Assembly: GCA_016865505.2 (NCBI GenBank)
Contig: AP025252.1
Coordinates: 310,001-374,000, forward strand
Source of the DNA: Bryobacterales bacterium F-183
Lineage (GTDB): Bacteria; Acidobacteriota; Terriglobia; Bryobacterales; Bryobacteraceae
Direction of reading: 5' to 3'
DNA: 64,000 nt
Shown here: positions 45,839 through 54,191 of the stretch, piece after piece
How the letters are laid out: every line of letters begins with the position of its first letter
Numbering within the stretch: position 1 is the first letter of the stretch
Notes under the pieces: generated by a model
Seen by the model: only the letters and a program-made list of their open reading frames with translations
What the model was told of the DNA's origin: nothing
Database searches by the model: none
Program-made: the position numbers and the translations under genes

Positions 45839-46786
45839 TCAGTTCGATTCGGAAACTGTCAGGGGCGACTGCCTACGGCGAAGACAACCGATCGCAGTTA
45901 CGAACAATGCGGCGATTGCGAAGCCGGTTTCATCCGGTTCAGGTACGGTCGTCGCCGCGTACGGAATGCCGAGGGAAGAGGAAGACACTTGCACTCCGGA
46001 CACAGGGGCGCCATCTCTCGAAAATGCTACGCCGCTAACGGTGACTGTATGACTAAAGTCGACCAACGCGGAGTCCGAAAAGATGTATTGATCGAGCGAA
46101 GGAGGACTGAAGATAAGCAAGGTTGCGCTAACACCAAGATTGTGTGCTTGATTCAGTGCTAGCGCTTTGTACTGAAGACGCACCAAAGAATCAACGGCTG
46201 TAGCGCCTGACGCTCCCCTGAGTACGATGGCACTACCGGTTTGGTCCGACTTTTGCAGATCCAAACGGCAGAATAACTCAACCGCGCATCCGGTAACAGT
46301 TCCTGTCACGCGCAGGAATATGTCCATGTCAACGGGGCCACCGTTACCGCTAAGAATCACAGAATCGGTCCAGCCACCCCTTGCAAGGATCGGAAGGAAC
46401 TCAAAACCGAGACCACCGGGTGAGTCGGGATCAACAGCATAGATCCCCGACCATGCGTCCGATTGATAATTTGTTGCCGATATTGAGGCTTTGACTCGAA
46501 ATACTCCTGGCGCGATATACAACGAACTCGATCCGCTAAAGGCGTCGCCGTAGCTGGTGTTACTTTCGGCAACCGAAAGATCGGCACTTAGCGACGAGTT
46601 GGAGCTACTCGGGATGTACGAGATTTTGCCATTCTGTTGTAGATTGCAGTCGTCGATGGTACCCGCACATCTAAAATAAGAATTGATCCAACTCTCAAGA
46701 TTTAGCCCGTCCGCCAAGGCATTCGGGGCGGCAGACGCAAAGAGAAGAGCGAGTGATACCAGCATCGGCCGGATCGAATAAGCCAT
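45839..46786 (-). CDS. PEP-CTERM-like surface protein
   Basis: 315 residues from ATG at 46786. Signal peptide ~1-25 (PMLVSLALLFASAAPNALA). A Ser/Gly-rich beta-type body follows. The C-terminus is VPEPDETGFAIAALFVTAIGCLRRRQS: a VPEP motif, a hydrophobic helix, then an Arg cluster, the PEP-CTERM sorting signal. The 17 residues after the Arg cluster are unusual. Codon use is AT-richer than in neighbours. Presumably anchored or exported by an exosortase encoded elsewhere. Confidence 0.8.
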   Translation of the reverse strand: MAYSIRPMLVSLALLFASAAPNALADGLNLESWINSYFRCAGTIDDCNLQQNGKISYIPSSSNSSLSADLSVAESNTSYGDAFSGSSSLYIAPGVFRVKASISATNYQSDAWSGIYAVDPDSPGGLGFEFLPILARGGWTDSVILSGNGGPVDMDIFLRVTGTVTGCAVELFCRLDLQKSDQTGSAIVLRGASGATAVDSLVRLQYKALALNQAHNLGVSATLLIFSPPSLDQYIFSDSALVDFSHTVTVSGVAFSRDGAPVSGVQVSSSSLGIPYAATTVPEPDETGFAIAALFVTAIGCLRRRQSPLTVSESN

Positions 46787-46840
46787 GGGTGGAAGGTTAC
46801 CAAAGGAATCAACATTGTGCAATAGCGATAGCACATCGCA

Positions 46841-47959
46841 TCACTTGAATGGCTCAAACACCGCCTGCCACGTCCGATTCAAAAACCCGTCCGTCATCCC
46901 AGCGATGTAGTCGCACACCACGCGATGCAGAGGCTCGCCCTTCTGATCCACCGTGTACCCCGGCGGCAACTCTTCCGGATGCTTCAAAAAGTGCTGGAAC
47001 AGATCATGGATGCGCGACATCGCCGACTCACGGTCCTCGCGCAGCCAGTCCGAGTGGTACACGTTGCGTAGCAGATACTGTTTCAACTGTTTATCCGTCT
47101 CTCCGGACTTCGCCGTGAACTGGCAAACCCGCTGTGGCGCCGTGCGAACCTCGTGCACATTACCCAAACCGGCGCAGGCCGCCGTCGTACCCTCAATCAG
47201 ACCCGTCACCAGGTGATGGATCAGCATGCGGATCACCTCATGCATGCGCTTGCGCTCAGGGGCGTCCGGAAACTGGCGCGCGGTCCACACCCATAGCTCA
47301 TCGAACTTGGGGACTGCCTGGCGAATCGCATCCACCGGCGTTAGGCCCGCCGAGTACGCATCGTCAAGGTCCGCCGTGTTGTACGCGATCTCGTCGCAGA
47401 GGTCCACCAACTGCGCTTCCAACGGAGGCTTGAACCCTGGCAGGTACTCATTGAACGCCGGGACCTCGCCGGGAGCAAAGTCGCGCGAATGTTTGACGAT
47501 CCCCTCGCGTACCTCGAACGTCAGGTTCAACCCGGGAAACCGTGCATACCTGGACTCGAACTGCTCCACGATCCGCAGTCCATGCTGGTTGTGGTCGAAC
47601 GTGTCGCCAAATTCGCGCATCTCAGCCGCAAGTGCGGCTTCGCCGGAGTGCGCAAACGGCGGATGTCCGACGTCGTGCACCAAGGCCAGAGTCTCCGCAA
47701 GATCCTCGTTCAACTCCAGCGCACAGGCGACGGAACGGGTGATCTGCGCGACCTCGAGCGAGTGCGTCAGACGGTTGCGGAAATGGTCGGAGGTGCCGGA
47801 GGCGAAGACCTGCGTCTTGTCCACCATGCGGCGGAAGGCGCGGGAATGGATGATACGGTCACGATCCCGCTGGAACTCGTTACGGTAAGGATCTTGGGGT
47901 TCGGGGTAGCGCCGGCCACGACTCTGCTCGGGCAGGAATCGCAGCCGGGCCAGGGACAT
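46841..47959 (-). CDS. dgt: Deoxyguanosinetriphosphate triphosphohydrolase-like (dGTPase) protein
   Basis: 372 residues. HD-domain dNTPase family: RRMVDKTQVFASGTSDHFRNRLTHSLEVAQITRS (first His), ALVHDVGHPPFAHSGE (HD), DLCDEIAYNTADLDD. These enzymes split dNTP to deoxynucleoside and triphosphate and adjust nucleotide pools or act against phage DNA. The stop of the upstream YfgM-like gene touches its ATG, so they share a transcript. Confidence 0.93.
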   Translation of the reverse strand: MSLARLRFLPEQSRGRRYPEPQDPYRNEFQRDRDRIIHSRAFRRMVDKTQVFASGTSDHFRNRLTHSLEVAQITRSVACALELNEDLAETLALVHDVGHPPFAHSGEAALAAEMREFGDTFDHNQHGLRIVEQFESRYARFPGLNLTFEVREGIVKHSRDFAPGEVPAFNEYLPGFKPPLEAQLVDLCDEIAYNTADLDDAYSAGLTPVDAIRQAVPKFDELWVWTARQFPDAPERKRMHEVIRMLIHHLVTGLIEGTTAACAGLGNVHEVRTAPQRVCQFTAKSGETDKQLKQYLLRNVYHSDWLREDRESAMSRIHDLFQHFLKHPEELPPGYTVDQKGEPLHRVVCDYIAGMTDGFLNRTWQAVFEPFK

Positions 47960-48685
47960 TTATTTGATGTCAGACAGCAGTTGCAGCGCAGCCTGCGAAA
48001 CAGCGGCGCGCGACGTACGGAGCGGCTCCAGCAGCTTGCGCGCTTCAGCCGGATTGGTCTTCACCAGGACGCGAGCCTTTTCGATGGTCGCGTGTTCCTT
48101 GGAAACGAACGCCGAGGGGCTGTCGATGACCTGCTGGATGAGCTTCAGCGCGTCGTCGTTCTTACCCTGGGTGCTGTAAAACTGCGCCAAGGTGATCTTG
48201 GACAGGTTGCGGTAGTTCTCGTTGCCTTCTTCAGCAGCCTGCTTCAGCCACTTTTCGGCTTCCGCACCGTTGCCGGATTCGGCCCAGTTGACGCCTAGAT
48301 AGTAGGCCGCCATTGCCGCTTCATCGGTACCCTTGTTGGCTTCGGCAAACTTGCTGAATTCCGAGCGGATGGCCTGGGTCTTCTCGCCGTCTGTGTTGTA
48401 CGCCTTGGCGGCGAACGGCGGAGCCTGACCACCACCGGTAACCGTGGCGTTGTAAATGTGCAGCAGTTCCTGCAGGGCCTGTTGGCGGACGCTGTGCTGG
48501 TAGCTGCGGTACCAGAAGAAGCCGGCGATCAGCGCAATGACCACAACCCCCAAGCCAATGTACTTGTACAGGTCGGTTTTGTGCTCCGAGACGTACTCAA
48601 TGGTCTCGATGGTGCGCTCGCGAAACGCGTCGTGTTTGGCGAGTTCCTTGACATCCTTGCGCGTAAGCTTGTCGGTCTGTGACAC
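47960..48685 (-). CDS. YfgM-like TPR membrane protein
   Basis: 241 residues, GTG start. The N-terminal ~45 residues are charged and cytoplasmic, one membrane helix follows (YIGLGVVVIALIAGFFW), and the periplasmic part has TPR repeats (AAMAAYYLGVNWAESGNGAEA, LAQFYSTQGKNDDALKLI). This is the YfgM/ancillary SecYEG-chaperone architecture. The downstream gene dgt is immediately adjacent. Confidence 0.8.
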   Translation of the reverse strand: MSQTDKLTRKDVKELAKHDAFRERTIETIEYVSEHKTDLYKYIGLGVVVIALIAGFFWYRSYQHSVRQQALQELLHIYNATVTGGGQAPPFAAKAYNTDGEKTQAIRSEFSKFAEANKGTDEAAMAAYYLGVNWAESGNGAEAEKWLKQAAEEGNENYRNLSKITLAQFYSTQGKNDDALKLIQQVIDSPSAFVSKEHATIEKARVLVKTNPAEARKLLEPLRTSRAAVSQAALQLLSDIK

Positions 48686-48800
48686 GGTGATTAACGAATT
48701 CCTTCGGGCAATAAACTGCCTAGTGCCCCAAGCAGGGTGGGAACCTTCAGTTTAGCACGACTCCAATTGTCGCCGGTTTTCCGGAGTAGGCCTCTCCGTA

Positions 48801-49448
48801 CTATCGGCGGCTGCGACTGCGGTTGTAGCCGGCAGTGGCGATGAGCAAGCCGACGGCAGAGAGGATTTCGGATGGCTCGGGCACTCCACTCGGAGGTTGC
48901 GACAAGGGTTGGACGTCAAAGCGGTACGTCAGGTTCACAGTTGCGTAGGCACTAGCCTCCCAGCCGTGGAACATCCTGTAACTGCCGGCCGCAAGCGGCA
49001 GCCCGTGAGAATACACGCTAAGGATATCTGGGGTGACAACCAAGCCATTTACAATCGGCGAACACAGCCCAACCTGAGGACAGGAAGTCGAATAAGCGAC
49101 GACGCTAGAGGTAACGGACGACAGCACGAGGGGCTGTAGCGCGAACGTGGGAGGATTAACGCGAGGGCCGAGGTAAACTGCGTTCGAAAAGAGAATCGAG
49201 AGGCCAGTTACCTGATATCCGGCGGGCACCACGAAAAGAAAGTTATCGAGGTCTATGGGAGTGGTTGGCGTGATCCCCGAGTTGGCTCGAACAATGTTTC
49301 CACCGGCAACCAGAGTCAACGTCTTACTGTCAGACAAATCGCCCTGCAAGCTCTCGTCGTAGATAATTGTATCTGCAATTGCAGGTGCTGCCGTCAATAA
49401 GGCGCACATTACAGCAACGTGAAATGACTTACTGAACAATCTGTGCAT
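48801..49448 (-). CDS. PEP-CTERM-like surface protein
   Basis: 215 residues. Signal peptide ~1-26 (HVAVMCALLTAAPAIA). Beta-rich middle without recognised domain. C-terminus VPEPSEILSAVGLLIATAGYNRSRSRR: VPEP, hydrophobic helix, Arg cluster. It is unlike the protein at 45839-46786 in the body but shares the sorting-signal layout. AT-richer codon use than its neighbours. No exosortase gene within the window. Confidence 0.82.
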   Translation of the reverse strand: MHRLFSKSFHVAVMCALLTAAPAIADTIIYDESLQGDLSDSKTLTLVAGGNIVRANSGITPTTPIDLDNFLFVVPAGYQVTGLSILFSNAVYLGPRVNPPTFALQPLVLSSVTSSVVAYSTSCPQVGLCSPIVNGLVVTPDILSVYSHGLPLAAGSYRMFHGWEASAYATVNLTYRFDVQPLSQPPSGVPEPSEILSAVGLLIATAGYNRSRSRR

Positions 49449-49485
49449 ACCAGAGCATACCAGATCGTTAAGTTGGTTTGGCAGA

Positions 49486-49893
49486 TTACCGCGGTTCGGT
49501 GGCCAGAAGCTTTTCGAACTTCTTCTTCTGCTCTGCGTCCAGAATCTCCAGGATGCGACCCTTGCCCGTGGCGCGTACTTCTTCCAGCTGCTCCTGCAGG
49601 TTTTGGTAGTACATCTTATAGTCGTCGAGGACGGCGGAGATCTTCTGGGCCTGGTCGGGGCGGAGGTCGAGTTCCTTGCGGCAGCGGCCTAGAAAGCCTT
49701 CTTTATTGGCCCAGGAATTGATGCCGGGGGACGAGGTGGAAGAGGTATTCGTGACCGGCTGCTGGGCGTGCGGGACACCGCGCATGCTGCGGATGACGCG
49801 GAGGGAGATAGCCCCGCTGAGTCCGCCCGCCAAAAAGACAAGGAGCAGCACCGCTAGAACGCGCGGGTTGCTCCAGGAGATACGGTCACTCAT
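49486..49893 (-). CDS. Small membrane-anchored protein of an ECF-sigma operon, Spy/CpxP-like
   Basis: 135 residues. One N-terminal membrane helix (PRVLAVLLLVFLAGGLSGAISL), a Ser/Thr-rich linker, then amphipathic helices (GRCRKELDLRPDQAQKISAVLDDYKMYYQNLQEQLEEV, ILDAEQKKKFEKLL). The two-helix pattern with LRPDQ resembles periplasmic Spy/CpxP-like or zinc-resistance-associated proteins that sense envelope state. It lies 15 bp after the putative anti-sigma gene. Confidence 0.65.
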   Translation of the reverse strand: MSDRISWSNPRVLAVLLLVFLAGGLSGAISLRVIRSMRGVPHAQQPVTNTSSTSSPGINSWANKEGFLGRCRKELDLRPDQAQKISAVLDDYKMYYQNLQEQLEEVRATGKGRILEILDAEQKKKFEKLLATEPR

Positions 49894-49908
49894 GTGGTTT
49901 GGTGATTC

Positions 49909-50400
49909 TTATTCGTGGTAGCTGACAAGGTCAACCAGCACGAGTTCCCGGCCTTCGTCCGGGGCCATAAGAGACACGGGCTGTGTGTGGTGGAGCGCGG
50001 CGACACCGTGGCGCGCCATGGAGGGCGCGGGGGTACCAATCGCGGGAGCGGCGCCATCTTCACCCATCAACATGATGGGCGGGTTGTTGGCGTCGAGAGC
50101 CATTTCGCCAAACTCAGGGTCCGGGCCGTTGTCGTTCAACAGCGCAAAACCCATCAACAGCATCATGGCGAGAGAGGCAAAAGCCAAGCGCCGGCTAAAC
50201 ACCGGCTCCAGAAAGACCGACCAAATGGAACTCTTCTGCTGCGCTTCCACGCGATCCATCACCCGGGCATAGAAGCCCGGACGCGGCGCGAGGTCGGGTG
50301 GCGCCTTGAGCGCCTGAAACAGTTCCGTCAGTTCCTGATCCGTCAAATCGTGTGCCCCATCCAACCGGCTACTGCTGTTCGATCCTTCCGGCGTGTGCAT
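49909..50400 (-). CDS. Putative anti-sigma factor of the adjacent ECF sigma
   Basis: 163 residues from ATG at 50400 behind GAGGGAAG; a TTG at 50415 is possible. N-terminal cytoplasmic part with acidic helix (DLTDQELTELFQALKAPPDL), one membrane helix (RLAFASLAMMLLMGFALL), and a periplasmic tail. No zinc-finger motif is seen. Its position right after an ECF sigma gene and single-span topology fit an anti-sigma factor, but this rests on context. Confidence 0.6.
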   Translation of the reverse strand: MHTPEGSNSSSRLDGAHDLTDQELTELFQALKAPPDLAPRPGFYARVMDRVEAQQKSSIWSVFLEPVFSRRLAFASLAMMLLMGFALLNDNGPDPEFGEMALDANNPPIMLMGEDGAAPAIGTPAPSMARHGVAALHHTQPVSLMAPDEGRELVLVDLVSYHE

Positions 50401-50501
50401 AAAATCTTCCCTCAAATCTGTCTCTGCACCACTTGGACCCGTCTGGCTTTTATTCTAATCGTTCTTTCTAGGTGCCAGATCGGTATCTTCGAACTATTTC
50501 G

Positions 50502-51176
50502 TTAGGAAGTAAACTTCCCCGTGAGACGCTGCGCGGCCTTGACCAGCTTCTGGCGGGCGCGGAACAGCTTCACCTTTATCGTATTCTCATTCATCCCGGT
50601 CATCTGGGACAACTCCTCTACAGAGTGCCCTTCGACCTCTTTGAGCAGCATCAACTGCCGGTCTTCGGCCGAGATCTTTTCGAGCAGCTTGAGGATCAGG
50701 TCCCGGTTGGCCAGGGACTGATCGGCCGGCATCTTGCCGTCGACCGCCACGCCGCCTTCCATCTTGTTGGCGTCGTCCTCGGTAAAGTCGCTTTCGTAGA
50801 CGAGTTTGCGAACCCGCTTCTTCCGCAGATAGTCGTAGCATTCGTTGACAGTGATCTTGTAGATCCAGGTGAGCAGCGAACTGCGGAAGTCAAAATTCTT
50901 GATCGAGAAATAAACTTTGGAGAAAACCTGCTGGGCGATGTCTTCTGCGTCGTTGTGATTGCGCAGAATACCGTAAATGATCGAGTAGACTTTGGTCTGA
51001 TAACGGTCCACGATCTCGCGGAAAGCGAGTTCGTCGCGGGCCTGTACACGGCGCACCAGCGCCGCTTCATCGGTAGTGCGGTGATCCACTCGAGCTCTGG
51101 TTTGAGTCTTCTGCCCTTTACCGCTGGCAACCGGCTCACTCACGACCGGGAATGGCATGCTGGCTGCGTTACTCAT
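50502..51176 (-). CDS. ECF RNA polymerase sigma factor (RpoE-like)
   Basis: 224 residues from ATG at 51176; the first ~35 residues are low-complexity. Region 2 is ALVRRVQARDELAFREIVDRYQTKVYSIIYGILRNHNDAEDIAQQVFSKVY and region 4 is ISAEDRQLMLLKEVEGHSVEELSQMTGMNENTIKVKLFRARQKL. It heads the operon with a single-span protein and a Spy-like membrane protein, the usual layout of an envelope-stress regulon. Confidence 0.93.
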   Translation of the reverse strand: MSNAASMPFPVVSEPVASGKGQKTQTRARVDHRTTDEAALVRRVQARDELAFREIVDRYQTKVYSIIYGILRNHNDAEDIAQQVFSKVYFSIKNFDFRSSLLTWIYKITVNECYDYLRKKRVRKLVYESDFTEDDANKMEGGVAVDGKMPADQSLANRDLILKLLEKISAEDRQLMLLKEVEGHSVEELSQMTGMNENTIKVKLFRARQKLVKAAQRLTGKFTS

Positions 51177-51260
51177 GCCCCACAAGACGCGCGCCGTTCC
51201 CGCCTGGTTTCAACTCCTTTAGACATGCTAACAGCCCTCAGCCAGCGGGTGACCGGCGGG

Positions 51261-51266
51261 TATAAT
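51261..51266 (+). promoter_or_regulatory. TATAAT -10-like element before the DHS-like gene
   Basis: TATAAT is a perfect -10 hexamer in an otherwise GC-rich stretch (ACCGGCGGG before it). It overlaps the first possible start, TTG at 51266, so transcription from it would favour the later TTG at 51278 as an almost leaderless start. No matching -35 is present 16-18 bp upstream. Confidence 0.35.
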
Positions 51267-52381
51267 TGAGGTTCCCCTTGCCCACTCGAACCCACGACTG
51301 GTCCCGCCTCAAGGTGTACCCACTGGCGGAGCGCCAAAGCCTGACATCGGCGGACGAAATCCTGATTCCGCCCGATCTTCCGCCAGCCGAATGTACGCCG
51401 GATGTCGCGCGCCATATTGATGCCTGCGCGGCCTCGATTGTAGCGGCCCGTGAACGGGATTCTGCCGTGATTCTCATGTACGGCGCACACCTGTTGCGGA
51501 ACGGCGCGGCGCTGATTCTGGAAGAAATGATGTCCAAGGGCTGGTTGACGCACTTGGCCACGAACGGCGCGGGAACCATCCACGACTGGGAGTACGCCTG
51601 GTTCGGCCGGTCCACAGAAAGTGTCCGTGCCAACGTCGCCACCGGGACCTTCGGCGCCTGGGACGAGACCGGACGTTCCATTATGACGGCGCTGCTGGCG
51701 GGCGGAGCGACCAATGGGTTCGGGTACGGCAAGTCGCTGGGCAAGTTCATCGCGGAAGACGGGATCGACGTCCCCTCGCCTGAGGAACTCCGCCTGGCGA
51801 TTCGCGCCAACCCGGATCACCCGCTCACTGGGGCGCGTGCGGACCTGCTCAAGGCCAACCTCCCCGGCGGCCGGGTTCAGATGAATCATCGGTGGAAGCA
51901 GGCGTCGATTCTGGCCCAAGCCTATCGCCACGGCATCCCCATGACGGTACACCCGGGTATCGGGTACGACATCATCGCCAACCATCCTTTATTTGATGGG
52001 GCGGTGGTAGGTCGTGCGGCGACCACGGACTTCCGTCTGCTGGGCGACAGTGTGGACGGCCTCGACGGCGGCGTACTGCTGTCCGTCGGATCGGCCATCA
52101 TGGCGCCGCAAGTGTTTGAAAAGACGTTGAGTTGCGTCAACAACCTGCGGCTGCAGGACGGCCGCAAGCCGGTGGAAGGCCACTCGTTGTACGTCGTGGA
52201 CCTGCAGGACGGCGGCAATTGGGATTGGACCACCGGGGAGCCGCCCAAAACCAACGCCGCCTACTATTTAAGGTTCTGCAAGAGCTTTGCCCGGATGGGC
52301 GGCGCGATGCACTACGTACAGTCAGACAATCTGGCGTTCGTACACCATCTGCTGCATGCGTTGCGGCGCAAGACTACTTAG
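51266..52381 (+). CDS. Deoxyhypusine-synthase-like protein
   Basis: 371 residues from TTG at 51266; TTG at 51278 is favoured if the TATAAT just upstream is a real -10. DHS-like motifs: MYGAHLLRNGAALILEEMMSKGWLTHLATNGAGTIHDWEYAWFGRS, VATGTFGAWDETGRS, and LSVGSAIMAPQVFEK. In eukaryotic DHS the reactive lysine follows a GSDSG...DEAVSWGK segment; aligned by eye, Lys339 (RFCKSF) could be that residue. Bacteria generally lack eIF5A, so a different spermidine-dependent or NAD-dependent reaction is likely (homospermidine or related). Convergent with the gene at 52374. Confidence 0.8.
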   Translation: MRFPLPTRTHDWSRLKVYPLAERQSLTSADEILIPPDLPPAECTPDVARHIDACAASIVAARERDSAVILMYGAHLLRNGAALILEEMMSKGWLTHLATNGAGTIHDWEYAWFGRSTESVRANVATGTFGAWDETGRSIMTALLAGGATNGFGYGKSLGKFIAEDGIDVPSPEELRLAIRANPDHPLTGARADLLKANLPGGRVQMNHRWKQASILAQAYRHGIPMTVHPGIGYDIIANHPLFDGAVVGRAATTDFRLLGDSVDGLDGGVLLSVGSAIMAPQVFEKTLSCVNNLRLQDGRKPVEGHSLYVVDLQDGGNWDWTTGEPPKTNAAYYLRFCKSFARMGGAMHYVQSDNLAFVHHLLHALRRKTT

Positions 52382-52889
52382 CGGCAAACTCCACCAGTTC
52401 CATCACGGACTCCATTTTCACGGCGCCGGTGGTTTTGGTGGTCGACTTCACCATGCTGAACGGTACGCTATCGCTATTGCAGACGTGTACGGTGGATGTC
52501 ATGCCGTTTTGCGAACTGGTGATGTCGTAGCACTTGCAGGCAAGGGACTTGCCGGCGGCGGTGACGGTCTCATTGGTCATCACCGGGGGCTTGCCCTTGG
52601 TGGCAGAAGCGGGCGGTACGCCGGCTTCCTTGAGAGGTACGGTGGCCTTGTTCTTGGTGACCTGTCCCATTGCCTTCATTTCCGTCTCGATGACAGCGTT
52701 GTTGGCATCGATGCTCACCAGGGTTTGGGTGGTTTCTGAAACCGTTTTGTTGCCGGCTACCGTGGATGTGGTCTTGTATTTGGCGTAGCTGCCGGGCTTG
52801 AAGGCAGCCCAAGGATGCTTGGCGTCCGCAGCAAAGACGGCACCTGCAGCGGCCAGCGAGAAAGAAGCGATAAGAATCTGTTTGCGCAT
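52374..52889 (-). CDS. Secreted small protein, function unknown
   Basis: 171 residues with a signal peptide (ILIASFSLAAAGAVFAAD). The mature chain is Thr/Ser/Lys-rich and appears beta-type (STVAGNKTVSETTQTLVSID, GKSLACKCYDITS). Two Cys in CKC and a later Cys may form a disulfide. I do not recognise a family. It is a singleton, convergent with the DHS-like gene. Confidence 0.7.
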   Translation of the reverse strand: MRKQILIASFSLAAAGAVFAADAKHPWAAFKPGSYAKYKTTSTVAGNKTVSETTQTLVSIDANNAVIETEMKAMGQVTKNKATVPLKEAGVPPASATKGKPPVMTNETVTAAGKSLACKCYDITSSQNGMTSTVHVCNSDSVPFSMVKSTTKTTGAVKMESVMELVEFAAK

Positions 52890-53010
52890 ATGTGTTTTTG
52901 AAAATCTCCTCAGGAATGCAAGCGCAAACCGGCAGCCGGATTGCCAAAGGAATTTCGTACCGGGTGATCCTTTAGCGGGGTACGCTGCGCATGGTGTTTA
53001 AAGGACCACC

Positions 53011-53844
53011 ATGCCCATCACCTCCGCCGACGTGAAGTCGAAACTCGCCGCCGCTTCCTGGACCAACCGCGACAATGTCGCTTGCCAGATCCTCAAAGAC
53101 GCCTCGTCCGGAGACATCAAAAGCTGGAATGTCGAGGCCGTTTTGCGGCTGCTGTACAACCTGGTAGATGGGTACCGCAGCGCCGACGACATTGCCGCAC
53201 TAAAGACCTTGGCCGCCAACACGGCGTTTCAGCCGGGGTCGATCGCAGATGCGGTATCCATCATCAAGACGGTGAAGTCCGGAAATCCGGCGATCCAAAC
53301 CGAACTGAAAGCGGCGACCGTCACGCAGTTGTACGCCGCCGAGAACAAGCGGATGTCGTTTGGTGAAGGCTGGCTGTATGAAGGTTCGACCAAAGGTCGC
53401 GGCCAGTTGGGGCAGAGCGCGTACGACGATGTACGGAATACCAAGCACTTCAAGGCGGAGTACGAGGCTTGGGCAACGCGGGTGCTGATTGCGCGCGTAC
53501 TGAAGAAAAGCATCGAGGGGTACAGCGACTTCCGGCAGATTGACTGGAGCACGTACTCGATCGTCATCCCGTCCAGCTATGGGTCAGCCGTGCAGTTTAC
53601 GGACCTCGAAGACTTTGTGGTGCCGGCGTACCTGGCCATCAAGATGCAGGCGGCGACAAAGGCCGGCCGTAGCGCGGCGGATGTCATGAAGTTCGGCATC
53701 GCGGTGTACCACGGGATGTTTGCGAGCGTTTCTGCAGCGCAGACCGCGGTCGGCGATTCGGTGAACTGGGCGCCTGTGGAAGCCCACTTGCTCGCTATCG
53801 GGAAGAAGGACGAAGTGGACTACGTCAAAGAGGTTTCGAAGTGA
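53011..53844 (+). CDS. Lysozyme-like / lytic-transglycosylase-like protein, no signal peptide
   Basis: 277 residues. AAGGA 6 bp before the ATG sets the start. A helical fold with TKGRGQLGQSAYDDV at residues 127-141 resembles the catalytic-loop strand of lysozyme-superfamily enzymes (G-x-G/Q-L type), with candidate acidic residues Glu111 and Glu119 upstream. No signal peptide, wall-binding or transmembrane segment is present, so it would need a dedicated export route or be released by lysis. A GTG overlaps its stop and begins a lipoprotein gene. Lysozyme-fold call is tentative. Confidence 0.55.
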   Translation: MPITSADVKSKLAAASWTNRDNVACQILKDASSGDIKSWNVEAVLRLLYNLVDGYRSADDIAALKTLAANTAFQPGSIADAVSIIKTVKSGNPAIQTELKAATVTQLYAAENKRMSFGEGWLYEGSTKGRGQLGQSAYDDVRNTKHFKAEYEAWATRVLIARVLKKSIEGYSDFRQIDWSTYSIVIPSSYGSAVQFTDLEDFVVPAYLAIKMQAATKAGRSAADVMKFGIAVYHGMFASVSAAQTAVGDSVNWAPVEAHLLAIGKKDEVDYVKEVSK

Positions 53845-54191
53845 AGGCTGCGCGATCGTTTTTGCTGGTGCTGTGCTTGCTGTTGGTTGCCTGTTCTGAG
53901 GAGCCGGCGACATTGCAGGTACATTTGCGCTGTCCGGCAAATCCACCGGCGGGGACGTTGGTGCTGAATGGCGAGACGGTGGACATCCAAACGGCCTGCC
54001 GCAAGCAGACTTTAACGTTTGATACCCATTCCGCGAATGAGCCATTGCAGTTGAAGCTACGTCGCGCCGATGGGGTGCAGGCCGAGGCGACAGCAGCGTA
54101 CGGCGAGGAGTTGCAGCGGGACCGGCATGGGTTCCACGCGATCTTCGAGCTGCTGACCGAGCCACCGTACGTGCGGGCGGCGCGACTTTAG
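53841..54191 (+). CDS. Small lipoprotein translationally coupled to the lysozyme-like gene
   Basis: 116 residues, GTG overlapping the upstream stop as GTGA. Signal peptide with lipobox (LLLVACSEEP), so it is anchored to a membrane and faces the periplasm. The short mature part is beta-rich (LQVHLRCPANPPAGTLVLNG, FDTHSANEPLQLKLRR) with two Cys that can pair. No family recognised. Coupling to a lysozyme-like gene and periplasmic exposure fit an inhibitor or immunity protein; this is inference. It is convergent with the sigma gene, overlapping by 4 bp. Confidence 0.65.
   Translation: MKAARSFLLVLCLLLVACSEEPATLQVHLRCPANPPAGTLVLNGETVDIQTACRKQTLTFDTHSANEPLQLKLRRADGVQAEATAAYGEELQRDRHGFHAIFELLTEPPYVRAARL

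Noticed and set aside
45839-49448. Region with two AT-rich PEP-CTERM genes as a mobile element
   Set aside because: The genes between them are housekeeping (dgt, YfgM-like), and no repeats or recombinase were found; composition alone is not enough.
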